NCBI RefSeq assembly: GCF_947501385.1
Contig: NZ_CANMVP010000037.1
Location: forward strand, 1-34,096
Length of the DNA: 34,096 bases
Direction: 5' to 3'
From: an uncultured Polaribacter sp.
GTDB lineage: Bacteria > Bacteroidota > Bacteroidia > Flavobacteriales > Flavobacteriaceae
Part shown: piece by piece, positions 8,901-21,600 of the stretch
Position numbering within the stretch: the stretch's first letter is position 1
Layout of the letters: each line of letters starts with the position of its first letter
Program-made: the position numbers and the translations under genes
Notes under the pieces: model-generated
What the model saw: only the letters and a program-made list of their open reading frames with translations
What the model was told of the DNA's origin: nothing
Database searches by the model: none

Positions 8901-9621
8901 TCCTATGAATTCAGATGGAGATTATATTACGGGTGTTGGTGTTGGAGGGAATAATAGCGGTCAAAACGGAGGAAATGGTTTAATTGTATTGATTATAAAT
9001 TATAAATGTGATACCGATAATGATGGTATAGCAAATAATTTTGATACAGATTCAGACAACGATGGTTGTCCAGATGCAATTGAAGGAGCAGGTACTATTC
9101 AACCAGATCAATTAACAGCTTTAAATGGTGGTAGTAACGGTGGAAGTTCTAACAACCTTGGAACTACTTCTAACGCACAAGGAAACCCGATAGTAAATGG
9201 AAGTGGATTCAGTCAATCAACAGCAGCAGCAGTAACAGACAATACAGATAAAACAGCTTGTCAAGTAGATTTAAGTTTATCAAAAACTGTAAACAAGCCC
9301 ATTTTCAAGGTTGGTGACGAGGTTATTTTTACTTTAAGAATTACAAACGAAGGGAAACTTACCGCTACAGGAATTCAAGTAAAAGATATTTTACCAAGTG
9401 GCTTAACTTATAATGCTGGCAATTCAACCATACCATTAGGCACAACATACAACAGCACAACAGGAATTTGGGATTTAAGTTCATTATCTGTAGCAACCAG
9501 CCAAACAATAAGTTTGCAAATTGCAGCAATTATTAATAATACTGCAGTAAAATTAAATACTGCAGAAATTATTGCCAGTACATCAGAAGATGAAGACTCA
9601 ACACCAAACAACGCCAACTAA
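5962..9621 (+). CDS. Secreted multidomain protein: TSP3 repeats, glycine-rich domain, DUF11
   Basis: The protein has 1219 residues. Signal peptide 1-20 (LLITFIFTFFSLYFYA). Residues about 21-510 form a region I do not recognise, beta-rich in appearance, ending in a Pro/Asn/Thr-rich linker (about 455-480). Residues 513-740 are TSP3-type calcium-binding repeats (DVDNDGLSDDLDLDDDNDG and similar). Residues about 747-1014 are a glycine-rich domain beginning with a beta strand motif (FTYTGADQSYTIPSNV) and then many GG and GGG turns. Residues 1015-1035 return to TSP3 with a cysteine (DSDNDGCPDAIEG). Residues 1102-1219 are a DUF11 domain, and the protein ends directly after it (DEDSTPNNAN). The C-terminal domain is clearly homologous to that of the 831-residue protein. 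No type IX C-terminal signal is recognised. The giant adhesin gene starts 22 bases after the stop, so the two are almost certainly one operon. A surface or matrix role is inferred. Confidence 0.96.
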   Translation: MKKKLLITFIFTFFSLYFYADGTKRVMPDPANGVALYITDDGRYGPYLNAPISQRLQFRILDASENFYFGINPRERTGSPLPLLNNLYYKIKRSDTGATVYKEGFFTTTSGSTGFIENYADAVAGPKIGGAATGYVPLEFNPTAVGDYYIEIYKSDDNGVTQTDVGGSVVIPYFDFSVADASDQVIEGRLFSQKWGFITYDPATFVPAIGFDFKGKFFGYTDDQIIVSVDFQEGFRPFGYLLSMNKFGVVDDDNAVSNNWETTRKSISYGAPTSNTIPTLLNGYPVFITEPDTNAFPVGSTVPPVLIGDIFGCPGNYLFPVKLAEAGDVAITLDLNGVAGFQEGTSDIIIEAYNQPQGNIVVFWDGLDGLGNAVRGNTSSSAVITSLRGRTSIPMIDAELNPNGLTITSVAPVLANRRMYWDDSDIVITDENTTVGGQNVSSQAQGLIGPTHKWNGDNPPADNTPNNPAPAGSKGNTTPETTDDYGNERVLNTWFYGEQVASPENTVSVPNCDVDNDGLSDDLDLDDDNDGILDTVELGGFDPDGDADGDTVPDYIDPQFAGFIDSNGDGVDDRFDLDLDGRINSWDLDSDGDGIPDNIEAQTTLDFIVASSTIDTNGVPDNYNGGISVIDTDGDSAADYLDTDADGDSVSDTLEANLTLSGSDSDRDGLDNNIDTTTGLSDPDGNINNPNTLPDNDNDLGIDGGDVDFRDATDSDFDNDGIADFTDVDDDNDGILDVDECNVAPTTTVFTYTGADQSYTIPSNVVSVTAKIWGAGGRGDVRSGRGVGGAGGYSEITILTSDLTSNTLILTVGQGGNSSTGSSTYGNGGAGFFSNSRNYGAGGGMSAISYITLNNPGAVSQADLIAIAGGGGTMPAFTNTNTNAGEGGGDIGGAATDSRTAINGQGGTQAAGGASTNGNPGTFLQGGAAIVDGGAGGGGYYGGGSGSIVSGNEGGGGGGSGYFTSLATSTQTLRGSVQTPPMNSDGDYITGVGVGGNNSGQNGGNGLIVLIINYKCDTDNDGIANNFDTDSDNDGCPDAIEGAGTIQPDQLTALNGGSNGGSSNNLGTTSNAQGNPIVNGSGFSQSTAAAVTDNTDKTACQVDLSLSKTVNKPIFKVGDEVIFTLRITNEGKLTATGIQVKDILPSGLTYNAGNSTIPLGTTYNSTTGIWDLSSLSVATSQTISLQIAAIINNTAVKLNTAEIIASTSEDEDSTPNNAN

Positions 9622-9643
9622 CAAGACGATACCCTATATAAAG

Positions 9644-12600
9644 ATGAAAAATATGCACTCAATTTTCAACTTAAAGAATAGCATTACAAGAAAAACAAAA
9701 AGTTTTGTTTTGATGATGGCTATTGGTTTCATTTCTGGTGTCTCTTACGGACAATCAGTCACCATTTTAACCAATACCACAACACCAGAAGGTACAGATA
9801 ATGCAGGCGATGTAATTAACTATTTTGCGTATGTAAGCAATACTGATGCAGTATCGTTAACAAATGTGGTGTTTGTAAATTCCTTAAATGTAGCACTTAC
9901 GCTAGATAGTGGAGACACCAATACAAATAATATTTTAGACCCAAAAGAGTGTTGGGTTTACAAAGGTACTTACACAATTACAACAGCAAACGTTACCGCA
10001 GGTAATATTCAAAATACATTTAGCTTTACAAGTACAGAAATTACAACAGCTCAAACCTACGTACATACAGAAGATGTTCATGAAGATGATATTTCTTTTG
10101 CTAGCGTTTTGGCTTTAAATGATATAGATGCAGTTAATGATGATTTTTCTGGAACAATCGTAAATGGAATTACTGGCGGAATAGCTGGTGATTCAACAAC
10201 AAACGATTTACTAAATAATGTTGCTGTAACAGATGCAGATATTACAATCTCAATTCTTTCAGATGGAGGTTTAACAGGAGTTACAATTAGTGCAAATGGA
10301 GATGTAAATATACCCGCAAATTCAGCAACAGGTACCTATACAATCACCTATAAGATATGTGAAAACACCAACACCTCTAATTGTGATTCCGCAACAATTC
10401 TTGTTGAAGTTGATGGAGATGCCGATAAGGATGGTGTTTTAGATTCTGTTGATAAATGTAATGGCTTCAATGATGCAGATGATAATGATGGTGATGGTGT
10501 TGCAGATGGTTGTGATTTAGATGATGATAACGACGGAATTTTGGATACCGCAGAAAATGCAATTAGTGGTGATCCAATTGTTGACACAAATAGTAATGGT
10601 ATTTTAGATTACAAAGATCCTAGTATTGCTGGTTTTACAGATGCCAATTCAGACACCATAGATGATCGTTTTGATATTGACCAAGACGGGAAAATAGATC
10701 AGTTTGATACAGATACCGATGCAGATGGTTGTTTTGATGTAACAGAAGCAGGTCATAAAGAAAGCACAACAAAACTAGGAGAGGTACAAGGAACAGGTTA
10801 CAATACTACAGATGGTAAAGTAACAGGTTTTGCAACGGCTTACACAGGTACAAATTCAAATGTTTCTACGGTAGGAACACCAGCAACAGTATCTTCACAA
10901 CCAACCAATAAAAATATCTTGGTAGGTGCAAATACTACTTTTTCTGTAACTTCTACAGGAAATGTGTTTCAATGGCAAGTAAGTACCAATGGAGGAACAT
11001 CTTTCTCGAATTTGACAAATTCAACCGTTTATGGTGGTACAACAACCAATACTTTAGAAATTACAGGAGCAACACTTGCACAAAATAATTATCAGTTTAG
11101 AGTAGTAATCTCTAAGACAGATTACGCTTGTACTACAATTTCAGATGCAGCAACACTTACTGTATTTACAAACGAAGCACCAGTTGCAGACAATTCTACA
11201 ATAACGGTAGATGAAGAAACTACAGGAACTTCTTTAGCGCTAACAGCACCAACAGATACAGATGGTAATGCATTAACAATTATAGTAACAGGTTTACCAA
11301 CTTTAGGAGTCGTTAAAAAAGCAAATGGAGATATCGTTTTAGACGGTGCAATGATAACTTCTGTAGAATTAACGGGTCTTGTATATGATGCACCAACAGA
11401 TTATAATGAAACAGATGATGCAGGAGATTTTACCTACACAGTTTCAGACGGCATCGCAGCACCAGTTACAGGAACAACAGACATTAACATAAATGCAGTT
11501 AACGATTTACCTGTTGCAAATAATGATTCGGGATCAGGAAACGAGGATACCGTTATCAATATTGCAACCATTGGAGCAAATGATACTGATGTAGATGGCA
11601 ATGTAGTACCAGCAACCATTATTTTAATCGACCCAAACAACGCAGCTAATACAGGAAATTCTTCCACACCATTAGTAATTGCAAATGTGGGAACTTATAC
11701 AGTGGATACTAATGGAAATGTAACGTTTACAGCAGTTCAAAACTTCGCTGGTGCAGCAGATATTAAATATACCATTAATGATAATAGTGGTTTTACTTCA
11801 AATCAAGCAACGTTAGATATAACTGTTTTTGCGGTAAATGATGCTCCAGTTGCAAATGCAGATACAAATACTTTAACAGAAAATGACATCTTAACAGTTG
11901 CGGCGGCTAACGGTTTGTTAACAAACGATTCTGATGTAGATGCAAATACCCTTTCTGTAACAAATTTTACAATTAATGGAGACGCAACAACCTATAATTC
12001 AGTAGACACTGCTACGATTGCTGGTGTTGGAACATTACAAATAAATTCAGACGGTAGTTACACCTTTGCACCAAACGCAAATTATTTTGGGGCTGTACCT
12101 GTAACCACTTATACTATTTCTGATACAAACGGAGGTGCAGATAGTTCAACATTAACCATTACCATTAATGTAGATTCAGATTCAGATGGTGTCGCAGATG
12201 TTTCAGATCTAGATGATGATAATGACGGAATTTTAGATACCGTAGAATCAAACGGATTAAATCCAAATGCGGATGCAGATTCAGATGGTACACCAAATTA
12301 TTTAGATACAGATTTTGGTGCTGATGCCAATTCAGATACCATTGTAGATAGTTTCGATTTTGATAGTGACGGCATTCCAAATCATTTAGATTTAGATGCA
12401 GATAATGATGCCATTCCAGATATTTTAGAAGCAGGTTTAGTCGATTCAGATAATAACGGATTGGTAGACACCGCTACTTTTGGAACCAACGGTTTTGCAG
12501 ACAATTTAGAAACAGCAACAGATAGTGGAACCCCAAATTATACGGTAAGAAATACAGATGCCAATTCAGACATCAACGCAAACTTATTTGACTTTTTAGA

Positions 12601-15600
12601 TCGAGATTCTGATAACGATGGTATTTCAGATACAGCAGAAGCGTTTTCAAATAATGCGACCTATAATGATATCAATAATGATGGTATTGTAGATGGTTTA
12701 GTAGATACAGACAATAATGGTTGGCATGACACAATGGATGCGGAAACTACGTTTCCAACTTTTTTAAATTCAGATACAGATGCTTTACCAAACTATTTAG
12801 ATTTAGACTCAGATGGTGATGGATTACCAGATACTTTCGAGGGGAACTTCCAAGTTTCAGATGGAGAAAATGACGGAATTGTAGGTACAGGAACTCCTGC
12901 AGATTCAGATGCAGATGGTTTAGCAGATACCAATGATCCAGATTTTGGAGGAAATATATTAGGTGGTTTTGGATTTAATCAAGACAGAGATGGCGATGGT
13001 GTAAAAAACTATTTAGATATAGACATTGATAATGACGGAATTATAGATAATATCGAAGGGCAATCAACCACACAATATATTGCTCCAACAGGAGTAGATT
13101 CAGACGGTGATGGTTTAGATAATGCTTATGATGTAAATCAAATTGAAGGTATAGGTATTGGGTATACAAATACAGATGGTGGTTCTGCACCTGATTATGC
13201 AGATACAGATGCAGAAAATGATGGTATTAATGACATTAGAGAAAATAATATTGACAATACAATAGATGATGCAAACAATGATGGTGTTTTAGATACGTTC
13301 GCAGATGCAGATGGAGACGGTTTAGCAGATATTTTTGATTTAGTTTCAGGAACAGGAACTGCAAATAATGGCACTAACGGGAATCAAGCACCAACTTCAC
13401 AACCAGATTTAGATCCATCTGGTGGAGATAGAGATTGGCGTGAATCTTCGACACAAGATAATGATGGTGATGGCATAAATGATACGGTAGATTTAGATGA
13501 TGATAATGATGGTATTTTAGATACAGATGAAGACAGAGGAACAGATGATGGTGATCCAAGAACAAACCCAACAGATTCTGACGGTGATGGTATTCCGAAT
13601 TATTTCGATTTAGATTCAGATGGCGATGGTATTCCAGACTATACAGAAGCTGGAGGAACAGATGATCCTGATGGAAATGGACAACCAGGTACAGGAACAT
13701 TAACATTAACAGCTACAGATGTTAACAGTAAAGGTATTCCATTGGCTGTATCACCAGACACAGCAACCACAGGAACAAGTACAACTTCAAACTTAACATT
13801 ACCAGATACAGATTCAGATACTGTTAAAGACTTTTTAGATGTAGATTCTGACAATGATGGAATTGTAGATGCTATTGAAGCGGGAGGAACAGATTCAGAT
13901 GGAGATGGTAGATTCGGTTTGGGTACTACAAACGATTCAGATTCAGATGGTTTGGCAGATGCGTTAGATCCTTCTACAGGAGGAACTCCATTAACCATAC
14001 CAGATACAGATCTAGACGGGAAGAAAAACTATTTAGATTTAGATTCAGACAATGATACGATTCCAGATAATGTAGAAGCACAATCTACTTTAGGTTACAT
14101 TGCACCATCAGCAACTTTTACAGATACAAACAAAGATGGTTTAGATAATGCCTATGATAAAAATAATTCTGGGACAGCAATTGCTCCAGTCAATACAGAC
14201 GGTACAGACAACCCAGATTATATAGATTTAGATTCAGATAATGACACTGTTAAAGACATTGTTGAATTTAACCATGCTTCGGCAGACACTAATGGAGATG
14301 GAAAGACAGATACTTCTGTTGGAAATAATGGTTTAGATAACAATTTTGACAACGGTGATACCTATGCAGACGTCAATGGAAGTTTAGATGATACGCAAGC
14401 AGATAATTCTTTAGATGAAGATAATGATGTAAATACTGGTGGAGACGTTGATTATAGAGATATTTTTGATGCTGATAACGATGGTGTTGCAGATGCTTTA
14501 GATGAAGATGACGATAACGACGGAATTTTAGACACCGCAGAAACACCAGACAATAACAATCCAGATTTGGATGCAGACAATGACGGAACACCAAACTATA
14601 AAGATGCAGATTATGGTACCCTAAATGCAAATGGAATCGTAGCTACTTTTGATACAGATGCAGACGGAATTCCAAACCATCAAGATACAGATTCAGATAA
14701 CGATTCTTGTCCAGATGTGAGAGAGGCCAATTATACAGAGAGTACAACAAAGGCAGGTCAAGTTCAAGGAACAGGTGTTGGTACAAATGGTAGAGTTACC
14801 GGAACTTCATCGGCTTATACAGAAGCAGATGCCAATACAAATGTAACTACAGCTGGATCTCCAGTGATTATTACCAATCAACCATCAGATCAATCGGGAT
14901 TTATAGGAGGAAGTGCAAGTTTTGACGTAAACTCTACGGGAACTGTATTCATATGGCAAGTAAGTACAGATGGAGGAACTTCTTTTACAGACATTTCAAA
15001 TGGAGGGATATATTCTGGAGCTACAACTCGTACATTAACCATTTCAAATTTATCAACTTCAGAAAACAACAATCAATATCAAGTAGTTGTTTCTAAGTCA
15101 GATTATGCTTGTTTTACCCCATCTACACCGCCAGCAAAACTAACGGTTCAAAACAATCCGCCTGTTGGGAATGATGATCCAATCAATCCTGCAGAAACAG
15201 ATGAAGATACTGCAGTTACAGTTTCTACAATTGGTGCCAACGATACCGATGTAGAAGGGAATGTTGATCCTTCAACAATTATTTTAATTGATCCTAATAA
15301 TGGGGCGAACACAGGACAAACAGGAACACCTTTGGTGATTTCTGGAGTGGGTTCATATACTGTTGATCCTTTAGGAAATGTAACATTTACACCTGTTCTA
15401 AACTATAACGGAAGTGCTAATATTAAGTACACCATAAAAGACAATAGCAATTTAACATCCAATCAAGCAACAATTAGTATTACGGTAAACTCTGTTAATG
15501 ATGCACCAGTTGCAAATACAGATTCAGGAACAGTATTAGAAGATGCGGTACTAACAATTTCTACGATAGGTGCAAATGACACCGATGTGGATGGCACTAT

Positions 15601-18600
15601 AGATCCAAAAACAATCATTTTAATAGATCCAAGTAATACTGCCAATACAGGTAATTCAAATACACCATTAGTTATAACAAATGTGGGTACCTATGCAGTT
15701 GATGAATTTGGAGAAGTAACATTTACTCCAGTACAAAACTTCAATGGATCTGCAGATATTAATTACACCATAAAAGATAACGAAGGATTAGTTTCTAACG
15801 TTGCTTTATTAGATATTTTTGTAACACCAGTAAATGATGCTCCAGCACTAACAGCAGACACAGGAAATGTTGATGAAGATGGAAGTTTATCTCTAGATGC
15901 AGCAGGAGGATTATTATCAAATGACTCAGATTCAGATGGAAACCCACTAACAATTACAGCATTATCAATACCAGGAGTGACTAATCCAACAGTGGGAACA
16001 CCTATCAATATTTCAGGAGTAGGAATAGTAACTATTAATGACGATGGTAGCTATAGTTTTGTGCCAGCAGACAATTTTGATGGAGAAGTACCTGTAATTA
16101 CCTATACGGTAAGTGATGGAACTACTACAAAGAACAGTACATTAACGATAACGGTAAATCCAATCAATGATAATCCGGTAGCGGCACCCTACACAAAAGT
16201 AACCAATGAAGATACTACATTAACGGTAGTAGACACTGCTGGTTTGTTAAGTGAAGCGAGTGATATTGATGGAGGTGTTGGAACTAAAGATGTTTTAGTA
16301 GTTTCAGGATATACAGTTGCTGGAGAAATAAAAACATTTACTTTAGGAACAGCAGAAAGCATTACAGAGGGTACGATAACCATTAGAAGTGATGGTAGTT
16401 ACACTTTTGTACCTACTTCGAACTTTAATGGAGCGGTACCAACAATCACTTATAGCATAAGTGATGGTAAAGGAGGTAGTGCAAGCAGTACTTTAAATAT
16501 TAATGTAACCCCAGTAAATGACGCGCCAGTACTTATGGCAGATACAGGTAATATTGATGAGGATGAAACCTTAACTGTTCTAGAAGCAGATGGTTTATTG
16601 AGTAATGATACCGATGCAGATGGAAATACTTTAACAGTAACAAAATTCAGAGTTGGCGGAACAGAATACGCTATCAACACCCCAATATCTTTAGCAACAG
16701 GAACACTAACGGTTAATGGAAACGGTAGTTATACCTTTGTTCCAGCTGATGATTTCAATGGAGAAGTACCCGTAATTACCTATACGGTAAGTGATGGAAC
16801 CACAACAAAGAACAGTACACTAACCATAACAGTAAACCCAGTCAATGACAATCCAGTAGCAGCACCCTACACAATAGTAACCAATGAAGATACTACGTTA
16901 ACGGTAGCTGACACAGCTGGTTTGTTGAGTGAAGCGAGTGACATCGATGGAGGAGTTGGAACTAAAGATGTTTTAGTAGTTTCAGGATACACAGTAGCAG
17001 GAGAAACAAGATCATTCACTTTAGAAACAGCAGAAAGCCTTACAGAAGGGACTTTAACTATTAGAAGTGATGGTAGTTACACTTTTGTACCCGCTTCAAA
17101 CTTTAATGGTGCAGTACCAACCATCACCTACAGTATAAGCGATGGTAAAGGAGGTAGCGCAAGCAGTACTTTAAATATTAATGTAACCCCAGTAAATGAT
17201 GCACCAGTACTTATGGCAGATACTGGTAATATTGATGAAGATGAAACCTTAACTGTTCTAGAGGCAGATGGTTTATTGAGTAATGATACCGATGCAGATG
17301 GAAATACTTTAACAGTAACAAAATTCAGAGTTGGCGGAACAGAATACGCTATCAACACCCCAATCTCTTTAGCTTCCGGAATACTAACGATTAATGGAGA
17401 CGGTAGTTATAACTTTGTACCTGCAGATGATTTTAATGGAGAAGTACCTGTAATTACCTATACGGTAAGTGATGGAACTACTACAAAGAACAGTACGTTA
17501 ACGATAACGGTAAATCCAATCAATGATAATCCGGTAGCGACACCCTACACAAAAGTAACCAATGAAGACACTACATTAACGATAGCAGACACTGCTGGTT
17601 TGTTGAGTGAAGCGAGTGATATTGATGGAGGTGTTGGAACTAAAGATGTTTTAGTAGTTTCAGGATATACAGTTGCTGGAGAAATAAAAACATTTACTTT
17701 AGGAACAGCAGAAAGCATTACAGAGGGTACGATAACCATCAGAAGTGATGGTAGTTACACTTTTGTACCCGCTTCAAACTTTAATGGTGCAGTACCAACA
17801 ATCACCTACAGTATAAGTGATGGTAAGGATGGTAGCGCAAGCAGTACTTTAAATATTAATGTAACCCCAGTAAATGACGCGCCAGTACTTATGGCAGATA
17901 CAGGTAATATTGATGAAGATGAAACCTTAACTGTTGCAGCGACACCAACAACAGGGTTGTTAAGTAATGATAGCGATGCAGATGGAAATACTTTAACGGT
18001 AACAAAGTTCAGAATTGGCGGAACAGAATATGCTATCAATACCCCAATCTCTTTAGCAACAGGGACACTAACGATTAATGGAGACGGTAGTTATATGTTT
18101 GTGCCAGCAGATGATTTTAATGGAGAAGTACCTGTAATTACCTACACGGTAAATGATGGAACCACAACAAAGAACAGTACGTTAACGATAACGGTAAATC
18201 CAATCAATGATAATCCGGTAGTGGCACCCTACGCAAAAGTAACCAATGAAGACACTACATTAACGGTAGTAGACACTGCTGGTTTGTTAAGTGAAGCGAG
18301 TGACATCGATGGAGGAGTTGGAACTAAAGATGTTTTAGTAGTTTCAGGATACACAGTAGATGGAGAAACAAAAACATTCACTTTAGAAACAGCAGAAAGC
18401 CTTACAGAAGGGACTTTAACTATTAGAAGTGATGGTAGTTACACTTTTGTACCCGCTTCAAACTTTAATGGAGCAGTACCAACAATCACTTATAGCATAA
18501 GTGATGGTAAGGGTGGTAGCGCAAGCAGTACTTTAAATATTAATGTAACCCCAGTAAATGACGCACCAGTAGCCACAGCAGATGTAGGTATTACTAATGA

Positions 18601-21600
18601 GGATGGAACTTTAACTGTTGTAGCGGCAGCAGGGTTATTAAATGGAGATACAGATGCAGATGGAGACCTTTTAACAGTAACAAAATTTAGTATTGCTGGA
18701 ACAGAATATGCTATAAATACTCCAATATCTTTAGCAACAGGGACACTAACTATTAATGGAGACGGTAGTTACACCTTTGTTCAAACGGAAAATTTTAACG
18801 GAAATGTACCAACAATTTCTTACACAATTTCAGATGGTAAAACAACTGCAAGCAATACATTCAACATCAATGTGAAGCCAGTAAATGATGCTCCTGTTGC
18901 TGTAGATGATGTAGCTGGTACAGATCCAGATATTGCGATTAATATCCCAGTGTTAAATAACGATACAGACATTGACACAGGTGATATTTTGTCGGTAAGC
19001 AGAATCGTTACCAATCCGACAAACGGAACAGTATTGATCAATTCAAACGGAACAATAAGATATACACCTAACTCAGGTTTTGATAACGGTTCTGATAGCT
19101 TTGAATACGAAGTTTGTGACGGAAGTGGATTATGTGATATAGCGCTAGTTAACGTAACTGTGCCTATTTCACAATTTGCACCTGTGGCGAACGAAGATGT
19201 AAAGAAAACAGATGAAGATAAAGACTTAATAGTAAGTGCTGCAAATGGAGTACTACAAAATGACACAGATGGTAATTTAGATCCTTTGACGGTATTATCT
19301 TTTACAGATCGTACAACAACTTATACAGCAGGAGACCAAGCCACTCTTGCAGAAGGAAAATTAACTTTGAATGAAAATGGTAGTTATACTTTTATACCCA
19401 ACCCAAATTTTTTCGGTCCGGTAACAGTAATAGCATATACGATTAGTGACGGTACTGCTTCAGCAAATGCATCAAGTACATTAAGCATCATAGTAGAATC
19501 AATTAACGATGCTCCTGTACTAATGGCAGATGACAATGTGGTTACCGAGGACGAAACTTTAAACGTAGTTGCAGATTCTGGTAAAGGGTTGTTGGACAAT
19601 GATTCAGATATTGATGCAGATCAACTAAGCATAACAAAATTCTTGGTAGAAGGAACAAGTTATACGTCAGGAACAACAGTAACGCTAAATGAAGCAGGAG
19701 CTATAACAATCAATGCAGATGGAAGTTACACTTTTGCACCAGCAGCAGATTTTGATGGTGTTATTCCAGAAGTTACCTACACGGCTACAGATGGTGAGAT
19801 TTCACTAAATGAAACTTTAACCTTAACCTTAGATTCAGTAAATGACGCTCCTGTAGCGAATGGGGATTTAGGGACAACTAATGAAGATGTAAATTTAACA
19901 GTCAATGCAGCCAATGGTGTATTGAAGAACGATACAGACGTAGATAATACCGCTTTAAATGCACTAAGTGTAACACAATTTGTAATTGGAACAACTACTT
20001 ATAATGCAGGAGAGACAGCAATTTTAGATGAAGGAACTTTAAAATTAAATACAGATGGAAGTTATGTTTATAAACCAACTGCAAACTTTAATAAGTTAGT
20101 TTCAGATGTAAATGTAACATACACTGTTAGTGATGGTGACTTAACAGATACCGCATTACTAAAAATTATAGTAGAGCCAATTAATGATGCTCCAGTTGTG
20201 GTGGTAGATGACAATGAGGTAACCGAAGATGTAAACTTAGTAGTAAGTGCAGGTTCTGGTAAAGGATTATTGGATAATGATACAGATGTTGATAAAGATT
20301 TATTATCGGTAACTGAATTCTCGGTAGAGGGAATGAGTTATACGGCAGGAACAACTGTCAATTTAGATGCAGCAGGAACCATAACCATTAACGCAGATGG
20401 TAGCTATACCTTTATCCCAGCGAAAGATTTTGATGGTAATATTCCAGAAATTATTTATACCGCTTCAGATGATACAAATTCTGCAAATGGGACTTTAACA
20501 TTAACCATAACAGCAGTAAATGATGCGCCAGTAGCGAAATCAGATCTTGGAGAAACCAACGAAGATGTAACTTTAACGGTGAATGCAACTAATGGTGTCT
20601 TATCAAATGATGAAGACGTAGATAATACAGTGTTAAATGTAACACAATTTGTAATAGGAACAACAACGTATACCGCAGGAAATACAGCAACAATAAATGA
20701 AGGAACTTTAAAATTAAATGCAAATGGTAGTTACGTTTTTACGCCAGCCGCAGATTTTAATGGAACAGTTTCAGATATAACATATACCGTTAGTGATGGT
20801 GATTTAACAGATACCGCAATACTAAAAATTATAGTACAAGAAATCAACGATGCTCCAGTAGTGGTGGCAGACAACAATCAAGTAACTGAAGACGTAACCT
20901 TAATAGTAAGTGCAGCTTCTGGTAAGGGGTTATTGGATAACGACTCAGATGTCGATAAAGACTTATTATCGGTAACTGAATTCTCAGTAGAAGGAATGAG
21001 TTATCAAGAAGGCACAACAGTTACTTTAGATGCAGCAGGAATTATAACCATTAATGCAGATGGTAGTTATACTTTTATTCCAGCAACAGATTATACAGGT
21101 GCTATTCCCGAAATTATTTATACCGCTTCAGACGGTGTTAACTCGGCAAATGAGACCTTAACATTAACCATAACAGCAGTAAATGATGCGCCAGTGGCGA
21201 AAGCAGATCTTGGAAAAACCAACGAAGATGTAACTTTAACAGTGAATGCAACTAATGGTGTATTATCCAACGATGAAGATGTAGATAATGCTTTATTAAA
21301 CGTAACGCTATTCAAAATAGGTACAGTTACTTATCCTGCAGGAACAACGGCATCAATAGCTGAAGGGACTATTAAGTTAAACGCAAATGGAAGTTACACT
21401 TACGTTCCAGCAGACAATTTCTTTGGTTTTGTTCCACAAATTACCTATACCATTTCTGACGGAAATTTAACGGCTTCAAGTACTTTGACAATAGAAGTGA
21501 CATCGGTGAACGATATGCCAACCGCAGTATTAGATACCAACGAAATAGATGAAGATGAAACCTTAACAGCAAATGCAGGTTCTGGGAAAGGCTTACTAGA

